A DNA stretch of 64,000 nt from Mesorhabditis belari (lineage: Eukaryota; Nematoda; Chromadorea; Rhabditida; Rhabditidae): NCBI GenBank assembly GCA_958450365.1, contig CAUEEP010000740.1:2483501-2547500 (forward strand), in the 5' to 3' direction. The notes beneath the pieces are model-generated. The model was not told where the DNA came from. It did no database searches and saw only the letters and a program-made list of their open reading frames with translations. Below, piece after piece: positions 45,906 through 57,407 of the stretch (positions within the stretch are counted from its first letter, which is position 1; every line of letters starts with the position of its first letter). The position numbers and the translations under genes are program-made.

Positions 45906-47604
45906 ATGAAAAGAGAATCATTGAAAAGTTTGTTTAATTACTTTGCAACTCATTCAAAAATTAGAAAAAATTAGAAAAGGTGAATGAAAAAGAACCAAAA
46001 AAAGAAGAAGATCACAAATTTTCTTTGAAACTCCTTCAAAAAAGAGATGATTTCAAGGTTCTTTTCGGAAAATTTGTGGATAACCAAATAGAAGATGGGA
46101 AAGAAAAGAAAATAGGTAGAGAAAGGAATCTAGAAAACGATGAAATTCTCGATTTGGTTGAAGGAAAGGAAAATCAGCTTTGATGGATTCCGATGGATTC
46201 AATGATTCCAGGAAAGGATCCATGGATACAGCTTGATTTCCCTCCCGCAGAAAGTGTTCATATATCAAGAAATAATGATATGGTTGTTATGATCAAAAAA
46301 AGGTTAACTTTAAAAAGTAGGCAAAATTCATTGATTTCAATTTCATTGTTTACAAAAAAAAACCTTCATTTACTATTAAAGCTTTTGGGGTTATTTTTTC
46401 AATATTCGAGGGTGATGATGGGTTTGGGGATTTGTTGGGAGTTGAAGAATAGGAAAAAACAAATATTGATTCTTGAACTTGGAAAAGTTACAATGAAATA
46501 AGGTATGGTACCATTGGCGATTGAAATCAGCATGGGCAAAGGAATTTGGGGAACAGACGAAGGACGAAGGAACAGCCGCGCGAAAGTGCGAAAGTGTTTT
46601 TTCAAATATGATATTTCATTGTCCAGTAGTGTACCTATTCTTTTATAATTTCTGTAAATAGATCTATGAAATAAATCAAAATTGACATAAAACGAGTCAA
46701 AAAATTGGAACCATTTTACAAAATGATTAATTTCTTCTTTTCATCTGAACCTAACTGAAGTTGTGAGTGCAACAGAAAAGATTAATGAACGAATATTATA
46801 GGTGTTGTCGAGAAAATATTATGCTGATCACAGAATGAAACATCATCGATGAGTGATTCGATCTTTTCAACAGTTTCTTCAGCCACCTTTTTTCTTTTCA
46901 GTCTCTAATCAGCTTTCATCTGATCTTTTCGTTTCCTTTTCATTGAATTCCCTCCCCGCCCTCGAAAATAAACACTTACTCATCATAGTAGTTATTTTTA
47001 AGAAAAAGCTGTGAACTAGTAAACTGATCATAGGAAACTGCAGTTATAGATTTCGCAAAAATATCCAATGACTTTCTCATTCATTTTCTTTTCTCAGAGA
47101 CAGAATCGAGTTCCATAAAAATAATGGGTTTGGTGAAAAATGGGAAGGGAATATAAGGATTTGGTAGATTTAGATTGTGAGCATTGAGAAATCCGAAAAA
47201 AAAGCATCAAACATCTCATGAAAATAAACACCAATGCACTTTCAAGGAGATAAGTGTTTATCAGTAGAAAAATAGCTCAATGAAAGTGATCAGGTGACAT
47301 GAAAAAGTTCGAAATTTTATTCATAACATTGTCTGATCTTTTTGATGAATCATTGTAAAATTTTTTGGCAAAATATTGGCAAGATGAGGGGGAAAGAATG
47401 AAAATTGGCGGGCGTTCGTGGAATGAAAGAAGATTGCATAAAGGGGAAAGGGGTAAAGAAATGATGGATTTACATGCATGTGCTCAAAAAATTGATAGCT
47501 TGAGAAAAGGGAAAAACAATGTTTTTCTGAATAATAAACACGTGCTAAATTTGGTGATAGTTTGAGCTCTCACAGAATTTGTTCAGCTTAAACAATCCGT
47601 TTTT

Positions 47605-47750
47605 CTAAAACGTGTCAACTTTCGAAAAGCTACCGTAATTTATCAACTTTTTTTATCCATCAGTCAATCTGACATTAAAAATATAGAGAATTGGACAAAA
47701 GTAAAGATAGATTACGATAGCTTTTCAAAGTTGATAAGTTTTAGGAAAGA
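47605..47750. repeat. Dispersed TCAACTTTCGAAA repeat, inverted pair
   Basis: AAAACGTGTCAACTTTCGAA... at the left and a near-complement at the right (GATTACGATAGCTTTTC, AAGTTGATAAGTTTTAGG) enclose about 60 bp. It is related to 43975-44150. Confidence 0.65.
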
Positions 47751-47784
47751 GTTTTTGGATTCTTATTATAATTATGACATTTAG

Positions 47785-48005
47785 GGGCCTAGAAGAGGAA
47801 GGGCCTGCGGCCTATCCCGTCCGGTCTGCCAAGTTCGGACCAAGTGCCAACGTCGGCGCGGGATAGTCGTGGGTTCCCCTCCGAGCGCCCCAGCCCGGCC
47901 ATCCGAGTATCATCGGCTACGACAACTACACTTCTGCCTCAGTCCCCCGCACGGCCTCCCTGCTCTCTTCCGGCATCGAGGGATCAAGCAAAGGCCGAGA
48001 GATCT
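47785..48005. other. GC-rich island of unknown origin
   Basis: About 220 bp are strikingly GC-rich (blocks such as GGCCTGCGGCCTATCCCG, GCGCCCCAGCCCGGCC) while flanks are AT-rich. There is no long open frame or recognisable RNA fold. The sharp edges suggest inserted sequence, perhaps the end of a retrotransposon or other foreign DNA. Confidence 0.6.
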
Positions 48006-48769
48006 AATCACGGGACATAATGATGCCATATGGTGACAATAGCAAGGGATAGAGAAATGTGGAAGCAGGTTGTGATCTGCGCAAATAGGAACGCCTGAGT
48101 GCGAAAAACAGAGCCAATATAAGTATGACATTTACTGATCTCAGGTCATATTTGATATTTGACAACGTTGCAAAAAAACATACTACAAACAAGAGAAAGC
48201 CAAAAAATCTCAATGGTTCCAGTTGGATGAAGTGAAAATGGGGATCAAGAAAGGCGAAAAGAAGGGGATTCCATCGGTGGTTCACGGATTACGATTAAGG
48301 TGAAGAAAAGGAGAAAGAAGGAAGAAAGAAGGAAGAAAGAAAGAAGAAAAGAGATGAGAAAAGGACAGTCGTCCTCGATCATTCTTTCTTTTCTCCATTT
48401 CTTTAATCATTGCGTGTGTCTATGTGAAGAGGACTCATAAATCGGCTTCTTCTCTTCTTCCCCTCTTTATCCCTCCGGTATTCTTTTGGTTTCTTGAATC
48501 GGCTGCTCATCAACAAAATCTAACTATAAGTACTGTAATAGTAGTTGAAAGATATTAGAATGTTCTTAGAATTAGAATGTCGAAAGATATTAGAAAGATT
48601 GAAGCTCGAATTTTTGAATATTATTTTGGCAAGAAAGTTCTCGGAAAAAGTTTGGAAGGTGTGCTGATTTTTGGGGACAATATGTAATCGACCGCAGCGG
48701 TTTGGCCTATCAAATCAGAATTGAAAAATCTTGAACAGTTTTCGAGTAAGGTTGGAAAAAACCGAATTT

Positions 48770-50280
48770 ATTAGGTTGGTAAGAAGGTTCGAAAAAGTTT
48801 GCACGGTGATTTCTCAAAAACCAAGCCATCAATTCTTCCCAGATTTTTTGATTTGATTCTTCCCAGATCCCAGATGTCACCAGATGCTTTGGAAATCGGA
48901 TGCCGAGCTGCTCGCGAGTTTCTTCGAGTAGATCGTTTCGCCACTCCCAAGTCGATTCTAATACCCACAAAAATGAAGCCAACCAAGGGTTAGCTTTTAT
49001 TAGATTGGTAAGAAAGTTCTCGGAAAAAGCTTGGAAGGTGATTTCTCAAAAACCAAGCCATCAATTCTTCCCAGATTTTTTGATAAACTTCACTATATTT
49101 CAAAAAGTTTTTGACAAAAAAAAATCAGAGTGGACTTCAGGTAAAAAAATAAGAGATTTCTTCAGTTGAAGTGACTTGGTCACTTTTTGAGTGAGCAGCC
49201 TTTAGACAAGTTTTTAATGGGTTAATGGATAGGCAATGGGTCCCATTGAAAATCTAAAATCAAGTACTTAAAATAGGGAAAATTTGTGATTAAGGTAAAT
49301 TGAATCTAATGCTTTAACTTCTCAGAATCACCAGAATTTTAGCAAACACTCTGTGCCAAGAAGATGACACGAAAAAATTATTTTTTGAAATACAGCTTCT
49401 CTGTAAAAAATGTTTGGTCAAAAATAGAGATTATAAAGCGTATTGCTCATTTATGCTAGCTTTACGTCATAAGGAATCATTTTTTTGCAAAAAGTGAGCT
49501 GGATTTAAGCTGAAAAATAATACTTTTCTTTAGAAATCTCTAAAATTTTAAGGAAAAGCTGCACTGATTTTTTTAACGAGTAATTTCTTGGGGTCGACTT
49601 GTAAATAATAGAAGAAAATGTTCTTGAATTGGTGGATTCGTTTTTAAGAAATTTCAGTCAAACTTTTTCCGAGAACTTTCTTTCCAACCTAATATTACGT
49701 CATATCAGTTATCAGCTATGTTCTTAGCTAGTGCCAGGCCCGTAGGATTTCGGTGTTTTTGGGAAAATCGCTAGAGCTTCGTCCAGAAGCACCCAATCAA
49801 TTTAAACCAAAAAAAAAATTTTGGCAAAATCTTCAAACTACATCATGGCTACAATGAAATATTTCTAAAATGAAATTCACTCGGAAAAATTTGCAATTTT
49901 TGTGAGAAAATTTACGGGGGTAGAGGTTTTAGACCCTTAGCCGTTATCCAGGCAACTTCTAAACTTCTGACGTTATCCAGAAAACTTTCGGAAACGTTAT
50001 CCGCCACCAATCAATTCTTCATATCGGTTTACATAATACAAGGAAGCTAAAAATCTGATTTGACCCTTAGCCGTTATCCAGGCAACTTAAGCTCGAAAAT
50101 AAGAATTATTCAAAAAGCTCCAAAATTTTAAGGAAAAGCTGCACTCATTTTTTTAACGAGTAATTTCTTGGGGTCGACTTGTAAATAATAGAAGAAAATG
50201 TTCTTGAATTGGTGGATTCGTTTTTAAGAAATTTCAGTCAAACTTTTTCCGAGAACTTTCTTTCCAACCTAATATTTTAG
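48770..50280. mobile_element. Compound mariner-like non-autonomous element
   Basis: Left ends TTAGGTTGGTAAGAAGGTTC (48771) and TTAGATTGGTAAGAAAGTTC (49000) face right ends GAACTTTCTTTCCAACCTAA (to about 49692 and 50275). TTAGGTTGGT is the classic mariner terminus. A 48-bp block downstream of each left end and a block of about 146 bp upstream of each right end (49547-49694, 50129-50277) are duplicated almost exactly. I find no transposase motif. Nested or tandem insertion of one family explains the pattern. Confidence 0.7.
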
Positions 50281-52854
50281 ATCTATTATACATTTTTACC
50301 CAGAGAAAGTATCAAAATATGAAAATTTTTGATTAACAAAGAAAAAGAAAGGTCGAATGAATGGGGGGAAAGTTGAGGAGAAAGGGAGAGAAAAGGAGAG
50401 GACACTCGAATGACATCCATGCCCTGCACACCGGCAGAGGACTAGTTATTGTTGAGAGGACCTCAGTTGGACTCCCTTTCAGTCACACCATGACTTTCAA
50501 TCTGTGGAATCATTTATATGAAAACTTATAGACTAGACAAGTATCATATTCTAGTAGTAAAAATGAAAACTATAGAATGAATAGCATTTAGCATTTAGCA
50601 TCAAAGTATTTAGCATTCCATAATGCTCAATCAATCATTTCCGAACTGGGTTGATCAAAGGTAAGCTTTATGAGAATATGAGGTTACGGTAGTTTTATAG
50701 AATTATAAGATTATGGTGATTTTATAGAATAGAATGAAGATATATGCCTTTTAGAAAACCCACAAAAAACCGAACTTCTCGAAGATTTCCCCGAATCATA
50801 GAATCAATGAATCATAGACCTGGATCGTGTCAAAGACCTTCCTTTCCTAAAAAGGGTTTGTCCAATAGATCTGCAAATCCGTACGTCCTCCCCTTTGTAC
50901 ATCTTACCCTCCACCACTTTTTCCTGTCTTGAAACGGTTTGTTTACCCCCCTTTTTTTCTTATCTTTTTCTTTTGATTCCAAAAAGATCCCATGAAGAAC
51001 ACACACACACAAAGATGAACAAGAGAGAGGACGAATAAACACAAATTGAGCCCCTTTCTGTCCACAAAAAAGTTGGACGACAAATTGAACCAAGGAGGGG
51101 AGATTTTTTTGGTGTTTTATAACAAATATTTCAACAATAATCTTTTCAACAAATATTTCAACATTTTCTTTCTTTTTCTTTGTTGATTTTGGCTTGTTTT
51201 TAAAGAAAATTTTATAGAAACCAGAAAAACAGTGTGTGACTTGGTCTGGGTTGACCTAAGCACCTTTATAAACAAGGAGAAGTTTTAAAAATGAAAAGAA
51301 TCTTTAAATGGTCTCAAGATATTCAGCTGAAAGGCTAATTAACATTTAAAACATCAATGAGTAATAAAATGATGTGGGAAAGATCAATGGTAATTGGAAA
51401 TATTTCTAAAAAGCCTGTAAAGCCATAGTCTTAATACTGAATATCAAACAATTCAAATAATTCAATCTTGATGTTAGATCGTTTTGCAACAAATAGCTTA
51501 CGATTAGATCTGACCTGATCTTCGCAATTGAATCCTAGCGCTTGTAAGCCAGGCTTTGGCGAGCACAGAGACATATTGGTACCGGTTGTTGACCGGCCTG
51601 AAGTAAAGCCAGGTCAGGTAAGATAATCAGTAATGCTAGAATCTGTCTGTAGTGCAAGAGACCCGGAAAATCCTGGTCCTATGGACTTTTATAGACTAGC
51701 TAGACCAGGCCAAGCCAGATCAGGCAACACAAAACAAGAAGTAATGCCAGGACAAGGCCTAACTGGACGGAAACGAGGTTGAAATTAGGTCACAAGAATA
51801 CCGTTCTGTAAGTTCATTGTAAAATAGTTTGGTGTGACAAAGATCCAAATAAGGGGCCTTCGAATAGATCTGAGAAATGCGATCCTTTCCGAATCCAATT
51901 CAGGTATTCGATCCTTTTTCCCGTTTCGATCACTTCCCGATCCCCTTTCTCTCAGCACTTGTTATGTCGACTGAAACGAAGTCGCTTTTTATAGAAATCA
52001 CAAGATATTCAATGAACCAAGTTTTTCTTTTTATAGTATCTTGGTGAAACTCATTAGCCCAGTTTTTCAGCTCAAAGCAGCTGCAAATAGATTACAAAAA
52101 TACAAAAAAACTGAAGAATACAAAAAGATCACCACCAAACTGCAGCTGTCAAATCGAAGAAAAAGACAAAATCTGGTTTAAAGTAAAGTTTGCAAATTTG
52201 CATTGAATTGGGAATCGTATTTGAGATGGTGGGGAAAGAAAGGCGGCACACTTTGCATGGCAATCAGTGAGGAAAGAGGGGAAAAATCCCTCAAACGGCA
52301 TGTGTCATATGCAAATATTGGGAATGGAAATGGTGGAAAATGGGGGAAAGAAAGGGACCAAAACTCTCAACTAGAGTGTGTCCCCTCTTGAGTAATGTGT
52401 TTTCTAAAAGGTACCTGAGAAAAACTACCGATTCCCAAGGCTCAGTCAACGCTATCAAATTGGGCTGATAATAAACTTAATATTTAGTTTCATTCAATGC
52501 TGCTAGACAAAAGTGCTACTAGATTTCTGATCAGGACAAGAAAAAGGTAAAGTATTTGAACACCAGCTAGCAATAACAATAGTTAGTACTTAATTTTGAT
52601 AAGAAAAATATCTGAAAGGGTATTTGAAAGCGCTAAACAGGTATTTTCCAATTTTGCTATTTTTCCAATTCTTCTTTTAGCTTTCGAGTGTTTTTCGTTT
52701 TCCTTAACAAAATTTCCTCCCAGATCACACATTGATTCATGAATTCGCCCCAAATTCTGTTTACGAGATTGATAGGTGAAAGGGGAAATGGAGAAATGGG
52801 AAAATGGGAAAATAGGGAAAACAGGTGGAAGAAGGGTTACCTTGGAAAAGTTGA

Positions 52855-53975
52855 CATCAAGAAAGTTGAAAATAATGGCAAAGATTTGACAAAAAGAAGG
52901 GTTTCAAAAATTCGGAACTATAGAACGAATAGTAGAGATTAGATCTGCTTATCGACTTTCGAATAAGGGCTCTTATCGAAACACTTATCGATATCGATAA
53001 AAATTTCGAATAGGTTTAGTATAGGTGAAAAAAATGAAATGAGAAGCAAGAACAAAAAGATGTCACTAAGCAGCAGAAAAGGAAGAAAGAGAGATGTTAA
53101 GGCTAAACGTTTTAGCACCAATCAAAAATCTGCTTTAGTCAAGGGCTTTCACTCCTTTAAATTGTAGTGAAATTCAAGGACTTATGAAATATCTATAAAG
53201 GAAACTAATGAGCAAAAGTTGAAAATAATGACAAAGATTTGAAGAAAAGAAGGGTTTCTAACTATAGAACGAACTATAGAACGAATATTATAGATTAGAT
53301 CTGCTTATCGACTTTCGAATAAGGGCTCTTATCGAAACTTATCGATATCGATTAAAATTTCGAGTAGGTTTAGTATAGATGAAAAGCATGAAATGAGAAG
53401 CAAGAAGAAAAGATGTCACTAAGCAGCAGAAAAGGAAGAAAGAGAGATCAACTATACGAATATGTGATCACAAAAAGACTAAAATAAGGAATATGAATAC
53501 AGAAAACGTAAAAAAATCCGAGCATATACAAAAAGAGTACTTCTTTATGAGACACTATTGCTGAAAAATCACCCACAAAAAGGGTGAGACTGGATTGGGG
53601 AAAAGAGATGGGACTAGGGACTAAAAAGTGTGACGATTGTGGCCAGAGATGACGTTTCATCTAACAAATGTTAGTAGAAAGATTTCAGATAAGAACTTTG
53701 AACATAAACACAAAATGTTAAGGCTAAACGTTTTAGCACCAATCAAAAATCTGCTTTAGTCAAGGGCTTTCACTCCTTTAAATTGTAGTGAAATTTAAGG
53801 ACTTATGAAATATCTATAAATGAAACTAATGAGCAAAAGTTAAAACATGAAATCAATTAAAAGTACAAGGCGATTGTACAAAGCGATTGTACAAGGCGAC
53901 ACCCATCAAACTACCAAACGCTAGCCACGATTCTTAACTTTAGTTGGATCGTTTTAACTGTTTACTAAAAAACAT
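52855..53975. repeat. Tandem duplication plus dispersed repeat unit C
   Basis: A segment of about 235 bp (52855-53095, with TCTGCTTATCGACTTTCGAA and ATGTCACTAAGCAGCAG) recurs at 53213-53447. The block ATGTTAAGGCTAAACGTTTT...GAGCAAAAGTT occurs at 53095-53212 and 53716-53840. A longer unit, 53657-53975, reappears inverted at 56573-56866 and, partly, at 56867-57004. All copies are non-coding. Confidence 0.85.
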
Positions 53976-55020
53976 CGTATTTTGATCACGATTCAAAAAT
54001 TGTATTCGTTTAATTAACAAGATTATATTCATATGTAAACGATCAATCTGTGAACAATCATTCACATATGCAGGAAGTAAACGATCCGAAAGCATTTTTG
54101 GCGCGCAATTTCATTCGGGCAAAGGGGAAATGGAAGAGAAAAGGGGACGAACAAACGAACAAATAAATAAGCAAATAAATATGAAAAAATTTTTGAGAAA
54201 AAAGGAATGGAATGGAGAAGGGTTGAACAGGCAGACAATGACATCCAAATATGAGGGGTAAGGGAGGAGCAGAGGGGTGACCACCTGCTTACCCTTCCAC
54301 CCCTTCCCTTCCCCTCAAATCAAAGAATCGAATAGGACCTTGGGCACCACCTGGAAATGGATACATACATAATGTCACATAAGCAAAACGTGCAATCAAC
54401 AAGAAGTTTAAACAGACTAAACCCTGTACTATTCTTGTGGAGTACTGACTGTACTGGCGCTGGCCTCTCCAAGACTGACAGCTCAAAGTCTTCCAGTTTC
54501 AGCCCCAGTTTTCTGACTCATTGTCAGCTTAGTCTGCTTTTCCTGTGTTTAGCTAAAGTTTCGCTGATATATAAATATAGCAAACGACTATGATACTATC
54601 AAGAATGTGAAAAACAAGTATGTCAAACTGTGCTTGTTTGTGAGTACAAATTGATTGACTAAAGCAGAAAAGTTGAAGCTTGGAACAAAGTGATTGCAAA
54701 GAGCTGAAAATTGAAAAGACTTCCTGTTCTGAACTCTCCAAAAGAATGAATGGCAGTAAAAGCAAAAAAGGAAACTACATTATGAAAAAGAGGAGAACAA
54801 AGGGAAATTTCCTTTTTTCAATCAGTTTTAGTGGAATGATTTTTAGCAACGGAAAGCAATGGAAATGAGGAAATGGTCAAAGCTTTATACTTAAAATAAA
54901 GTTTTATGGATTGCAAGAGAGTTAATCTAATTTGTCGTATTTTTTTTTCTTCCTGTACTGTAGAAGTCTGCAGTACTCTGAAATGTAACTTTAAACGTTT
55001 GAATTTAGTTGTTAGCTAGT

Positions 55021-55269
55021 CAGTTAACGACTGAAGTCAGCTAACAATTGAAGTCAGCTAACAATTGAAGTCAGCTAACAATTGAAGTCAGCTAACAATT
55101 GAAGTCAGCTAACAATTGAAGTCAGCTAACAATTGAAGTCAGCTAACAATTGAAGTCAGCTAACGATTGAAGTCAGCTAACGATTGAAGTCAGCTAACGA
55201 TCGAAGTCAGCTAACGAGCGAAGTCAGCTAACGATCGAAGTCAGCTAACGATCGAAGTCAGTTAACAAG
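55021..55269. repeat. 17-bp minisatellite, 14 units with a sequence gradient
   Basis: The unit is CAGCTAACAATTGAAGT. The first seven core units carry AACAATTG, the next two AACGATTG and the last four AACGATCG or AACGAGCG. The two outermost copies both begin CAGTTAAC. There are no spacers, so this is not a CRISPR array. Confidence 0.97.
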
Positions 55270-55877
55270 CTCTGGAACTCCTCAAAGAATTAGTCCTCTT
55301 TGTGTGATGTTCTTTATCGAAGCTGTCTCCCTAATGAGCTGAATTCCATTCCATTTCCTTGATTGGATTGAAAGAGACACATCAATGGCTGTCCTCGATA
55401 ATTTTCCAATTAACTTCCAATTGAAAGAGACACATCAATGGTGCCAAACTTGGGGGTGAAATGCTAAATATAAACTATGCCCAAATTTCTGGGATCAATT
55501 CTCGCAATAAATTTGTTTATATTTTTCTACAAGTTTTACATCTTGTGGATTTTCATGGACCTTCAAAAGTGACAACTCATTCAAAATTTCCACACTCGAG
55601 CCAAAATTGACAAGTTATCATTTGAAACACTACAAGTTAAACTAAATTTTTTGCAAAAAAAATGAAATTCGTACAAGATTATTGCAATTCTTCTCTTTCA
55701 ATCAGTTTCACTCACCCATTTTTTTTTGTCATTCTTGGAGTGAAACGAGGCGAGAGTGCGCACACAGCTGGAGGCAATCCTGTGAAGGAAAGTGAAGCAA
55801 AAAACGAGTTCCCATCAATATCACATATAAATAACATGTTGCCTAAGCATTTACAATCATTTTTTACTATCAAAGTC

Positions 55878-57407
55878 ATGTTTTTAATTTTCACAAGTCT
55901 ATTGCTATTGTCTTTGTCAAATGGGATTCTGTGCGCTCAAGATTGGCCAAGATGGGGTAAGTGGGTGAGAATTTGAACAGTTAACAAGTAAGTTTTTGAT
56001 TTGATTTCAATTTCTAAAACTTGACAAATTTTAGAGTTTAAAATGAATAAAATTTAAGAAAAACGAACGATCGAATGTTTGAATGGGAGTCGAGTCGGGC
56101 AAGTTGGTGGAACTGAACTTGAAACTTGAACTTGAAAATAGATACCGTATTTTCTGTAATAGTAGTGCAGTCTGTAATAGTAGTGCAGGCTGGAGGGGGG
56201 TTGAAAAAAATAGTAGTGCGCACTACTATTACGGAAAATACAGTACACAAAATGTATCTTTGTTTTAGGTTATCAGTGACACAATTCAGTGTCATTTGGT
56301 GGCTGAGAATTCGAAGGTTTGTGAAAAGGTTTTTTTAAATAACGGGAAATTGAGTTGATTGAAGCTTTTGCTTGATATTCTTTTCTTAAAATCTTGAACT
56401 TGAAAATAGATACGTAAAATGTATCTTTGTTTTAGGTTATCAGTGACACAAATCGCTATCGATGTCGTCAAGAGTCAATGCCGAAATCCGCATGGAACTC
56501 GTTGCCAAAGTGATGTTTGCTTCGTAAAGGAAATTGAATATTTGAAACCTTTAAATCTAATAATAGTAAACAGTTAAAACGATTTGACAAATCGAACTAA
56601 AGTTAAGAATCGTGGCTAGCGTTTGGCAGTTTGATGAGTGATAATCGCCTTGTACTTTTTAATTGATTTCATGTTTTAACTTTTGCTCATTAGTTTCATT
56701 TATAGATATTTCATAAGTCCTTAAATTTCACTAAAATTTAAAGGAGTGAAAGCCCTTGACTAAAGCAGATTTTGATTGGTGCTAAAACGTTTAGCCTTAA
56801 CATTTTGTGTTTATGTTCAAAGTTCTTACCTGAAATCTTTTTACTAACATTTCTTAGATGAAACGTAAACAGTTAAAACGATTTGACAAATCGAACTAAA
56901 GTTAAGAATCGTGGCTAGCGTTTGGTAGTTTGATGGGTGATAATCGTACTTTAATTGTACTTGTACTTTTAATTGATTTCATGTTTGAACTTTTGCTCAT
57001 TAGATTTTCGAATAAATCTAATCGAATAGATTTCCCGTTCAACTTTGAATCCTTCACTTTTAGATCAGAGATCCGTATCTCTTGCCCCCTCGGTTGTGCT
57101 CCCGAGGCTGATCTCTCGGTCATTCAAAAAACCCCGTACAATAATCCCAAATGCGTGAAATATTTCACATATGGAAAGTATAGGTGAAAATCTTTAAGAG
57201 AATTGAATAAAAGTTACATTTCAGAGATAAACGCGAAAAGGAATGGTATCTGTGGTTCGTTTTTTATCGATTTTATTTTGTTAAATTGATTGTTTCAGGT
57301 TCGTCACCCCGTGTCTTCCATCATCTCTCTCCACTCATTGTCGTTTCAACGATCAACTTGGAAACGATGTGCTTGGTGAAAAGAAGCACAAAAAGAAACG
57401 CGTATAA
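55878..57407 (+). CDS. Secreted cysteine-containing protein, unrecognised; internal exon junction unresolved
   Basis: Exon 1 (55878-55956) starts MFLIFTSLLLLSLSNGILCA, a clear signal peptide, then QDWPRWG. Exon 2 (56444-56523) joins in phase and gives CRNPHGTRCQSDVCF. The last three exons (about 57062-57183, 57225-57254, 57299-57407) join in phase and contain ISCPLGCAPEAD, NNPKCVKYF, FVTPCLPSSLSTHC and a basic end KKHKKKRV. The junction between exon 2 and the third-last exon is not in phase with the best-looking acceptor; the intervening 540 bp is filled by two inverted copies of dispersed repeat C, which may have disturbed it. AATAAA follows the stop at about 57420. I do not recognise the family. 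Confidence 0.5.
56143..56245. mobile_element. Short MITE, family B-like, inside a local intron duplication
   Basis: TA-flanked ends CCGTATTTTCTGTAATAGTA and its complement enclose about 60 bp. The flanking sequence (CTTGAAAATAGATA ... AAAATGTATCTTTGTTTTAG) is duplicated at 56395-56443 without the element, giving a natural empty site. Confidence 0.85.
56573..57004 (-). repeat. Two inverted copies of dispersed repeat C
   Basis: 56573-56866 is the reverse complement of 53657-53975, with AACGATTTGACAAATCGAAC at one edge and GATGAAAC at the other. 56867-57004 is a second, shorter copy in the same orientation directly after it. They occupy an intron of the secreted-protein gene. Confidence 0.85.

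Larger units (their letters stand above)
45414..55877. other. 10.5-kb gene desert dominated by repeats
   Basis: No gene with exon structure is recognised. Contents include an AAAGAAAAG tract (45825-45905), a loose right end of a TIR element (46570-46631), an inverted dispersed repeat (47605-47750), a GC-rich island (47785-48005), a GGAAGAAAG tract (48300-48355), a mariner-like compound region (48770-50280), tandem and dispersed duplications (52855-53975) and a 17-bp minisatellite (55021-55269). Small open frames between these are low-complexity. Confidence 0.6.

Noticed and set aside
46053..46605. Open frames on both strands near 46.2-46.6 kb
   Set aside because: They are AT-rich, with no splice structure or conserved motif, and overlap a transposon end.
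48710..48986. 90-codon minus-strand frame inside the mariner-like region
   Set aside because: I looked for transposase motifs (DDE/D, helix-turn-helix) and saw none; it is probably incidental.
55021..55269. CRISPR-like appearance of regular repeats
   Set aside because: Units are contiguous, with no unique spacers, in a eukaryotic genome.
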